Part shown: piece after piece, positions 22,801-27,886 of the stretch
Numbering within the stretch: position 1 is the first letter of the stretch
Layout: each line of letters starts with the position of its first letter
Assembly: GCA_902459845.2 (NCBI GenBank)
Contig: CABPSV020000124.1
Span: 1-27,886, forward strand
Direction: 5' to 3'
Length of the DNA: 27,886 nt
DNA from: Hepatocystis sp. ex Piliocolobus tephrosceles
Taxonomy: Eukaryota; Apicomplexa; Aconoidasida; Haemosporida; Plasmodiidae
Translations under genes and position numbers: made by a program
The notes under the pieces: model-generated
The model's database searches: none
What the model was told of the DNA's origin: nothing
The model's input: the letters and a program-made list of their open reading frames with translations, nothing else

Positions 22801-22988
22801 ATTATTATAGTAATAGCGAAACAGATGGTAATAATAATAATAATAGTAATATTAATTATAAATATGACAAATTAAAAAAATATAACCAATATACCAGTGA
22901 AAATATAAATAACATAACACTCAGCAACATTGACTTAAGTAGTATTGATAATAGTGCCATGTATACTCCTAAAAAGTTTAACTCCTAA
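16839..22988 (+). CDS. Gamma-tubulin complex component, GCP2/Spc97-like (spindle pole body protein)
   Basis: GCP2 family proteins form the gamma-tubulin small complex that nucleates microtubules at the parasite's centriolar plaque. The 2049-aa ORF is uninterrupted. GCP2-like blocks appear in order: SLYIKECLFIIDILYILNNS (about 558-577); EIIQLGIYLRRIEKFIE (about 795); ITTPLFDFIKQYIFNGKV (about 990) followed by YNEFFIHEN; YWGAKYILLYKKVPIFL and TGKYIDVLL (about 1054-1090), very like the GCP2 'YW..RY.l....iPsFL...GKYlnv' block; KLRHHYFFFFLQISDYLKYF (about 1261-1280); and the gamma-tubulin-binding GRIP2 region from about 1479 (GMVLLYHNIFPYNLIFNN, RVLNYCKYIEHKL, HTRECMIHFLKCYIYH) to about 1740. Asn/Ser/Lys-rich insertions separate the blocks and an Asn-rich tail of about 300 residues follows, more than doubling the usual size of about 900 aa. 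The start is provisional (see 16672-16740). GCP2 rather than GCP3 is inferred from the block pattern. Confidence 0.88.
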   Translation: MDIVKLQKRVEKENNNRINITKIKFQKCLCLFNNYSKCYVNIKQRSIIDIARHDKIYGNENINLNREKRRDKNKESSLEFTYPYRYEQNRNIFLIINSRNINSRNSYIYNNDIIYIIFNNKKYEHVNIPKEKKKKKKKKIKSASASRNKSKSDLYDNNDSIDSNSSLESNKTNEEHNKNPLYNSTIFETSNTNLCDALEKREKKINKKNSNSSNNNAKNRRTIKKEKNIIYSDDDSDNHYEHIFTHINSSLYFLSISNTHIEKETNLYIQNEKYINYTDIAFRKLKFNKKMFINLDTYNSWVIIKKNILLNEYLSLLKKNNLVDINDIIYDLVNMSDQICNCHTMIYINDDFLLINNKTKEILGVKKIDETANSNSSNNNNNNINERSTNNEHTDNINEKKQKKNVYINKNEKNNCNNNSEADIYKLVLIKKININYLFNSSKSNINIIFSFHQVCLNNYNQLNSYNSYLLIHNYNLSKDSLVLNNIMYNSVAYTNNANNSYLYNNNNSITYNPLGTNEPNAFTNNRFTDLKLSNNEDFSYFNNYITQKIVSNYNTYSLYIKECLFIIDILYILNNSYGNLIYIKEYYQYDHTIYYTSVENVLKTKKKKSKKKKKKYNKGNNNGINSDNSNSGGSDRSESSSNNSICSLTSSSNSENNKHNRTSSLTNVENNSSTCSTYDSSNESDVTTIWTKNYDNYNIKQFNSSEKQFFKNLDNDLIYIIPKYKIVCHPCLFNNNSSNNNNNSNYNNNSNYNNNSNYNNNSNYNNNSNYNNNSNYNNNSSDTQNNISNVEITKEIIQLGIYLRRIEKFIEINKRSQVCNSTFDIFCCCLYNICLHILNHINKIDENIRNIFNFTKVNMHDNVNNNDKQTNDLVLCLFNEKSLSTCTDPEEKKIFFSINNLFDKNIQDFNMFFNINIEKAQDISLYKIKITILPLIHITELLNKIINKIIKKRKMNNSKFLIDLIYKLQEYLNVDDVNKTVLLYLLKNITTPLFDFIKQYIFNGKVCDTYNEFFIHENKHITPYYRQNNNNISLYYNNIYKYIFKKYIDLSTNYWGAKYILLYKKVPIFLKTICNQIFITGKYIDVLLTCSKLFIINKQRRIKTGYMGANHANYHDDNYSNTTTNSILHNDNFSQNDQRAPAGDWMRKNIPNTTFNNFSNMNNGIYNTDTYFNNIVFNNGKNFIGNNPYITTRSITNKKSNQDENNNFCTNINNQHNSKTCYLIYDCDRKIYEDIIHNQHLYASKQMFELYILKINITEKLRHHYFFFFLQISDYLKYFYILAHEYLEMLYTNKTNNILNKLKNYFDISIRSSLLYNLKYRTDYNIGMSDILNITDNVNLIINLKYWNITNDQNGENGENGYTNIKNNSKLDENQMYNNNFQGVNISGNSGNTGNSGNNGNSGSNSSSSGNSDDDDDDDDPNDRRAYRNGANIINDSACEDNTKYNNTLSNKNVKKIEKKRRINIAKRNLTNVQTNINVEIYKGMVLLYHNIFPYNLIFNNITIFKYTLIFRVLNYCKYIEHKLTEVWINHMFFKNIDIPEECKNNLMICIHTRECMIHFLKCYIYHIQNDVIKMEYNNMLTKLKETFIFDDIIHIHNKYLNNILKYCFIINYDIINCIFKIISIAHIFTRHILKFSFNRSEQIETITSHNNDITSTNTLDRNSNYKKKINRGLLSHKKFIQELLIDKAYISMIHNTIKHYDKHFKIFFLLLTEYVNNNIDDYAHNFLIKLDYNFYYTNKYKTSFDLPSDNDNNVEYKTGSTDVGSYEQTTNRHEQTTNRYDQQKYNNKNINNINNKNINNININNINNKNINNNNKNIIYNTSSNNPTSNPYQINPNQTNSYHHSTNYNLNNKIQNNYNLKNYVNNTNQTDFSNNNYTNINIDIDLKAPNTYYNKSNNINNSEEQYIQLRNNPNNSTNPYINNINNVNSNSNNIFYNQMSLQSNNYSMNSQYVGESPVHYSNNDNNFSFNQSNNNINNNDGSNNINYYSNSETDGNNNNNSNINYKYDKLKKYNQYTSENINNITLSNIDLSSIDNSAMYTPKKFNS
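19062..19181 (+). repeat. 18-bp coding repeat (NNNSNY) in the gamma-tubulin complex gene
   Basis: Six near-identical in-frame copies of aataacaacagtaactat encode repeating NNNSNY. They lie in the insertion immediately before the GRIP1 region, near residues 742-781. The copies are nearly perfect, which suggests recent expansion. Confidence 0.9.
22196..22290 (+). repeat. AT-only coding repeat (NKNINNIN) in the C-terminal tail
   Basis: Units of aataaaaatataaataatat encode NKNINNIN-type repeats and are almost free of G and C. They lie in the Asn-rich tail beyond the GRIP2 domain. The minus-strand ORF over it is a shadow. Confidence 0.75.
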
Positions 22989-23115
22989 AAAGTTTAACTC
23001 CTAAGTAAATGAGGACAACACAATATGTGCATTTCCTTCCTTTTTACTACTTATGCTTATGTGTTAGTACTTAGCCCGTTACATATTTTTTAACTTCTCT
23101 TCTTCTCGCTTTCTC

Positions 23116-23166
<51 letters not shown>

Positions 23167-23373
23167 CATACAGTTTTTACCCTTTCCTGATCACTTACCA
23201 CTTATCACTTTTTTTAATTTTTTTGTTTGATTATTCATTTATTTGTTTTAAACTTTGAAAAACGATAAATGCGCAGCTCACGTACGACACCATTCAACCG
23301 ATTACGTATGACAATACTTAGCTGTTTTTTTTTTTTTTCTCGCACACGCATATATACTTGCATATATCTCCCT

Positions 23374-23438
23374 ACATATGTACTTGCATATATCCTTACA
23401 TATATACTTGCATATATCCTTACATATATACTTGCATA

Positions 23439-23441
<3 letters not shown>
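23374..23441. repeat. 24-bp tandem repeat (tacttgcatatatccttacata)
   Basis: About three copies of a tacttgcatatatccttacata-type unit end at the T run starting at 23443. The translation is a Leu/His/Ile repeat and is not a gene. Confidence 0.75.
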
Positions 23442-23484
<43 letters not shown>

Positions 23485-23631
23485 TTTTTATTCCTTTTTT
23501 TTTTTTTTTTTTATTTATTCATTTATTGCTTCTTTTTTTTCTTTTTTAACTTTAATTACAAACTAATTTGTGATCTTTTGAAAAGGTGTTTACCGCAATC
23601 GAGTTGTAACAAAGCTATACCAGAGCTACAA

Positions 23632-23680
23632 TAGTCCTGCAACAATCCTGTAATAATCCTGTAATAATCCTGTAATAGTT
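23632..23680. repeat. 11-12-bp tandem repeat (aatcctgtaat)
   Basis: Four to five copies, two of them degenerate: agtcctgcaac, aatcctgtaat, aatcctgtaat, aatcctgtaat, agttccgcagt. The array lies about 540 bp upstream of plasmoredoxin. Confidence 0.7.
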
Positions 23681-24075
23681 CCGCAGTAAATCACGAAAAA
23701 TGCGAACAGCAGTTAATTTAAAATTTCATTCTATTTAAGAATAAATAAATAACCCTACAGAATAGATAATTGTATACGCACGCATTGTATATATATATAT
23801 ATAAGTATGCGTTTCTGTATATACACTACATCAAAAGAAGCATATATATTTCACTAAGGACGTGTTAAAACAAACGCCTTTCTCTATATGAGTGCTTGTA
23901 TAAATACGTGTTAAAAAAACACACTAAACAGTAAAAAAAAAAAAAAAAAATGAATAAACATACTTTGTTTCGCTAAAAGAAAAAATAATGAAATAAATGC
24001 GGTCACATAAACATACGTTAGCATATATATATATATATATACACCCACCTTTCCCAATTTTAACCCATTTTAACC

Positions 24076-24107
<32 letters not shown>

Positions 24108-24214
24108 TTAAGCATGAACCAAAACTGAATTAAGAAAATAAAAAAAAAATATATATATAGGTTAAAAGAAAAAAAGTAAAAAAGAGAAAAAGAAAAAAAC
24201 GGAAAAAAAAAAAA

Positions 24215-24760
24215 ATGAACTGCCAAGTGGACCCACCAACTACTCAAGCGCATATAGGAAAAAGTATAACAGAAGAAAAGACACTAGGCAATAATTATAT
24301 GAACGATCTGTACTATTTTAAAAATAATGAATTAAAAAAAATTAGTTCCTCATATTTTCAAGATAAATATTTAGGGTTATTTTTTGGAGCCTCGTGGTGT
24401 AAGTATTGTACAATTTTTGTTGAAAATATAAACAAATTTAAAAAGAATTTTCCTTTTATTCAAATAATATATATACCCTTTGATCAAACATATGATGATT
24501 ATTTAAAATTTTTAAAAAACACGGATTTTTATAGCTTACCTTTTAATAACTATTTGAATATATGTAATAAATTTAACGTAAAAAACTTACCCTCTTTTAT
24601 TATTGTTTCGCCAAACAATGACATATTAGTAAAGGATGGTGTACAACTAATCAAAACAGACTCATATTTAAAAAACTTTAAATCTTTGTTACAAAATCAT
24701 GTAATTACCCCAAAGACTTTTAAATTTAAAAATCGTTTTTATGATTTATTTTGTGGATAG
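24215..24760 (+). CDS. Plrx: Plasmoredoxin, thioredoxin-superfamily protein
   Basis: Plasmoredoxin is a small dithiol redox protein known only from Plasmodium. In vitro it is reduced by glutathione and can donate electrons to ribonucleotide reductase. The single-exon 181-aa product has the diagnostic active site WCKYC (W61, C62, C65) after GLFFGAS, and the thioredoxin cis-proline in NLPSF at about P126. The P. falciparum protein is about 179 aa, so the gene is complete. There is no signal peptide or membrane segment, consistent with a cytosolic location. The start follows an A-rich leader (aaaaaaaaaatgaac) in good Plasmodium context. The spelling of the conserved end (PKTFKFKNRFYDLF) also matches the family as I recall it. 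It is in tandem with the upstream gene and convergent with the next. Confidence 0.96.
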   Translation: MNCQVDPPTTQAHIGKSITEEKTLGNNYMNDLYYFKNNELKKISSSYFQDKYLGLFFGASWCKYCTIFVENINKFKKNFPFIQIIYIPFDQTYDDYLKFLKNTDFYSLPFNNYLNICNKFNVKNLPSFIIVSPNNDILVKDGVQLIKTDSYLKNFKSLLQNHVITPKTFKFKNRFYDLFCG

Positions 24761-24973
24761 CATTTTTTTTTTTTTTTTTTTTTCACTACGTAACACGTAT
24801 AGTACATGAATAGGTGCATGTCCATATATATAATTAAATTAAAATTAAACAATAATATATGTTTATGTGTTGGATTGGATTGTTCAAACTTTGTATTTTT
24901 TTTTTTACGCAACATAGTTTGCATCTTCTGTTTATTTTAAACATAAATTTCTTTCATTCATTCGTTCGTTCAT

Positions 24974-25023
<50 letters not shown>

Positions 25024-25423
25024 CATTTTTTTTTTAAATTATACATTAAACTAGCAATATGTATATAGCAAATACATGTATATAATTTTTTCACACAAAA
25101 CATCGTATGTATATATATGTTTATATATATGTGTTTATATATATATGTTTATATATATATGTTTATTTATGTGTTTATATATATATGTTTATATATATTT
25201 TTTATGTACATGAATATGAAAAGTCTAAAACAAATGATCAAACTTTAAAAAAAAAAAAAATCGTTAAAACAGCAAATGTAACAATGTTATAATTATAAAT
25301 AAAAAGTTTGTTCACATATTGTATTAAAAAAAAAAAAAAAAAAAAAAAAACAAGGGGAGAAAGGGAAAAGGAGAAGACATGTGTTGGTGTATATAAGTAT
25401 GCACCTGCATATGTGTGTGCCTG

Positions 25424-25462
<39 letters not shown>

Positions 25463-25493
25463 GTTCAAGTTCACATGTTACCCCCTTTATATG
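24761..25493. other. Convergent intergenic region (plasmoredoxin / BCKDH-E2 3' ends)
   Basis: This 0.7-kb stretch holds both 3' UTRs. It contains a T run directly after the plasmoredoxin stop, a 48-nt T run at 24976-25023, a gtttatatatatat repeat at about 25100-25200, an A run at 25326-25350 and a T run at 25426-25457. The ORFs over it are homopolymer translations. I see no gene. Confidence 0.7.
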
Positions 25494-26891
25494 TTAAAAC
25501 TCGACAGCATAAGGGTCAAGAGTATTTAATCCCTCAATCACATTCTTCAGTTTTGTTCCATATAAAGCCACTGTAGCTCCATCCAAAAATCTGTGATCCG
25601 CACCATAAGTCAAGCTCATAGTATTAGCAACAATAATATCATCCAATGTTTTTAATTCGTTACTTTGATCTTTCAAAAAAAGCTGTTTTTGTATTCTAGA
25701 TATACCAATAATACAAGCTTGATGATCAAATATTATAGGAGTTGCAAAAACACCACCTATTGAACCAACATTACTGACTGTTATAGTTCCATCTTCTATA
25801 TCACTTTTACTTAATTTCATATCTATCGCTTTTTCACGTAAATTTAATAAATCTTTTTGAATTTCTACTATATTTTTTTTATTAACATTTTTTATATTAG
25901 GTACTAATAATCCATTAGGTGTATCAATAGCAATACATATATTATGATTTTTAAACATTGTATATGTATTTTTTTTTTGATTAAATTTTGAATTTAATTT
26001 AGGGAACTCTTTTAATGTATTTGATATTAATTTTAATAATATACTAGTTATACTTATTTTTATATTTTCTTTTTTTTCGATTTCACTGTTTATATCATTT
26101 CTAATATTTATTAAATTATTAACATTATATGATTCGTTTACGTGAAACATAGGAATATTAATTGAATTATTCATACTTTTACACATAGCTAATTGTATAC
26201 CTTTTAATTCTACTTGTTCAATTATATCCAAATTTTCATAATTTTCAATCATATCACTTTCATTACTTTTTTTATCATCAATTTTTTCACTTTCTTTTAA
26301 TTTTATATAATAATCTATATCTTCCATACTAATAATTTTTTTATTTAAATGCTCAGCTACACTGTTTAAATTTATGTTCAATCTTAATGCTTTTTTTTTT
26401 ACACCAGGAGAAGCTTTTATAGAGTTATCAATTTTTAATGTTGACTTTGGAATATTGTCATTAGATTTTTCCATTTTTTCTTTTTTCAACTCTTTTTTCT
26501 TTATTTCCTCTACATTTTTATTTTCTTCACCATCACCTGAATCAGTCACTTCATCAGTGGTGTCAATTTCACAAAAATAAGAACCAACCTTAAGCATATC
26601 TTTTTCATTGTAATATTTTTTTACTAAAACTCCACTATATTTACTCGTTATATCAACAGCAGCTTTATCACTTTGTACTGTTAATATACTTTCCATTTCT
26701 AAAACTTGATCACCTTCTTGTTTATTCCATTGAGTTATTTCTACTTCGGATATACCTTCTCCTATATCAAATAATTTACATTTTACAATTTTAAAATTAA
26801 TTCCACTTGTATGTATGTATTTATTTCTATACGTATTGTTTCTTAAAACAAATATCCTTTTAAGTATGTTACTCATGTTTTTGTTTATCAT
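25494..26891 (-). CDS. Branched-chain 2-oxoacid dehydrogenase E2 (dihydrolipoamide acyltransferase), mitochondrial
   Basis: E2 carries acyl groups from E1 to CoA in the branched-chain 2-oxoacid dehydrogenase complex. In apicomplexans this complex also converts pyruvate to acetyl-CoA in the mitochondrion, because the canonical PDH is in the apicoplast. The 465-aa single-exon product has a basic N-terminus of about 30 residues with no acidic residue, as in a mitochondrial presequence. The lipoyl domain follows (about 35-110; FDIGEGISEVEI, lipoyl Lys K76 in QSDKAAV), then an acidic/Lys-rich linker, the E3-binding domain (about 158-197; ASPGVKKKALRLNINL) and the acyltransferase domain (about 225-465; NVGSIGG and catalytic HRFLDG with H433 and D437). 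The order and 'DHRFLDGAT' fit BCKDH-E2 better than PDH-E2 or OGDH-E2. The protein is complete and of normal length. An internal Met at residue 6 is an alternative start. Confidence 0.93.
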   Translation of the reverse strand: MINKNMSNILKRIFVLRNNTYRNKYIHTSGINFKIVKCKLFDIGEGISEVEITQWNKQEGDQVLEMESILTVQSDKAAVDITSKYSGVLVKKYYNEKDMLKVGSYFCEIDTTDEVTDSGDGEENKNVEEIKKKELKKEKMEKSNDNIPKSTLKIDNSIKASPGVKKKALRLNINLNSVAEHLNKKIISMEDIDYYIKLKESEKIDDKKSNESDMIENYENLDIIEQVELKGIQLAMCKSMNNSINIPMFHVNESYNVNNLINIRNDINSEIEKKENIKISITSILLKLISNTLKEFPKLNSKFNQKKNTYTMFKNHNICIAIDTPNGLLVPNIKNVNKKNIVEIQKDLLNLREKAIDMKLSKSDIEDGTITVSNVGSIGGVFATPIIFDHQACIIGISRIQKQLFLKDQSNELKTLDDIIVANTMSLTYGADHRFLDGATVALYGTKLKNVIEGLNTLDPYAVEF

Positions 26892-27131
26892 TTTTTGGAA
26901 AAAATAAAAAAAAATAAAAAAAAATAAAAAATAAAAAAAAATAAAAAAAAATAAAAAAAAATAAAAAAAAAAAAAATAACAAAAAAAAATTTAACCAAAC
27001 AAAAATATACACTTATAAACTTGTATTTATGCCTATCGTGTTTGTTCTTTTTATTAGACACAATTTGACATGTATATATGTATCTTACAAAAAGAATGGA
27101 GTGTAGACCATGCTGAAAAGTGTAAAAGAGC

Positions 27132-27163
<32 letters not shown>

Positions 27164-27621
27164 CCCAATTGTGGTATAAATTTTATAATCACATATACAT
27201 ATATATATATGTTAAACACCAAAAACATAAATGTATAAAATACTATATAAGGCAAAAATCGTGAAAAAGAAAAAAAAAAAAAATTTAATAACAATAATTG
27301 CTACAATTATGATTTAACATTTGCTATAGTAATTGTCATCACCATACATACATATATGTACATGTATATATATGCATGTAAAGTTAATGCAAAGTCAACA
27401 CAAGAAATGTATATTTCAATTTGTAATTCGCTATATACGTCCTTACGTATATATGTAAACAAACATCTGTTGTATCTACTGCAATACATATATACAAATA
27501 TATATGTTAAGCGATGTTAATGTTTTTTTTTTTTGGAAAATATATGTGACAATTGTTAATCACACCAAGATTGTTAAACAAAGTAGGTACAAAACAGACG
27601 CTTTACAGCTATAGTTACATG

Positions 27622-27668
<47 letters not shown>

Positions 27669-27886
27669 ACATTTATACATATAAATAATTATAACTTGCG
27701 GCTTTCTTAATTATTCACTGATTTTTTTTTTTTAATATGCTTAATTATATACAAATTTTTAATTGTTTATTTTTGGTTAATGATGTTGTGTATCTATTTT
27801 TAATTATGTTGTAATTTATCTTTTTAGTTTTATTTTTATTTTATTTTTTTTTTTATTACAATAAAAGGCACTCCTACTTTAACTCT
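26892..27886. other. Upstream region of BCKDH-E2, to window end
   Basis: Immediately before the E2 start is an A-rich leader of repeated aaaaaaaat words (about 26897-26976). Further on are (TA)n tracts at about 27131-27161 and 27625-27664 and scattered T runs. No ORF here looks like a protein and I see no RNA gene. Confidence 0.7.

Larger units (their letters stand above)
22989..24214. other. Intergenic region between gamma-tubulin complex gene and plasmoredoxin
   Basis: Tandem-orientation spacer of 1.2 kb. The last codons and stop of the upstream gene are followed by a duplicated 'ctcctaaaaagtttaa' word. It contains T runs at 23119-23166 and 23443-23482, a repeat at about 23380-23440, a GC-richer patch at 23266-23330, another at about 23570-23710, and (TA)n tracts. 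An ORF from 23269 to 23634 spans both patches but is mostly Phe from the T runs. I can support no gene. Confidence 0.55.

Noticed and set aside
1..27886. CRISPR array, transposon or prophage as an explanation of the regular repeats.
   Set aside because: The repeats are direct tandem arrays without unique spacers, no transposase or integrase is present, and the genes are nuclear eukaryotic.
1..27886. tRNA or rRNA genes in the GC-richer patches.
   Set aside because: No cloverleaf, GGTTCGAATCC-like T arm or rRNA core was found by eye. A covariance search was not possible here.

Overview
The window is eukaryotic nuclear DNA from a malaria parasite (genus Plasmodium). The signs are extreme A+T content, long T or A runs (up to about 74 nt) and (TA)n tracts between genes, Asn/Lys-rich proteins with in-frame 18-bp repeats, short AT-rich GT..AG introns with T-rich 3' ends, and a plasmoredoxin, a thioredoxin-fold protein known only from Plasmodium. 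The gene order (lipin, RPB6, a gamma-tubulin complex protein, plasmoredoxin, BCKDH-E2) matches my memory of one stretch of P. falciparum chromosome 3. I cannot name the species from sequence alone.

Layout. (1) 1-1099, minus: the N-terminal part of a protein cut by the left window edge, tentatively a GRC3/NOL9-like polynucleotide 5'-kinase. (2) 1100-3929: divergent intergenic region with a 74-nt T run flanked by inverted repeats, a pyrimidine mirror-repeat tract and a 9-bp minisatellite. (3) 3930-8712, plus: a four-exon lipin-type phosphatidate phosphatase whose first exon appears to be 8 nt long. (4) 8713-11270: convergent intergenic region. (5) 11271-11728, minus: RNA polymerase subunit RPB6 (RPABC2), with its start codon upstream of or split by an intron. 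(6) 11729-16838: a 5-kb divergent gap, mostly repeats and homopolymers, with one possible 51-aa ORF and a GC-richer 16.67-16.74 kb segment that may be a 5' exon. (7) 16839-22988, plus: a very large GCP2/Spc97-type gamma-tubulin complex component. (8) 24215-24760, plus: plasmoredoxin. (9) 25494-26891, minus: the E2 subunit of the mitochondrial branched-chain 2-oxoacid dehydrogenase, convergent with plasmoredoxin. (10) 26892-27886: upstream region of that gene.

The genes are unrelated housekeeping functions (RNA processing, lipid synthesis, transcription, microtubule nucleation, redox, mitochondrial carbon metabolism) and do not form a pathway. I found no mobile element, tRNA, rRNA or CRISPR array, and no convincing new multi-gene system. 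The observations most worth checking are the 8-nt lipin exon, the unresolved RPB6 start, the GC-rich 5' exon or uORF before GCP2, the structured islands in the gaps, and the recurring 18-bp coding minisatellites.
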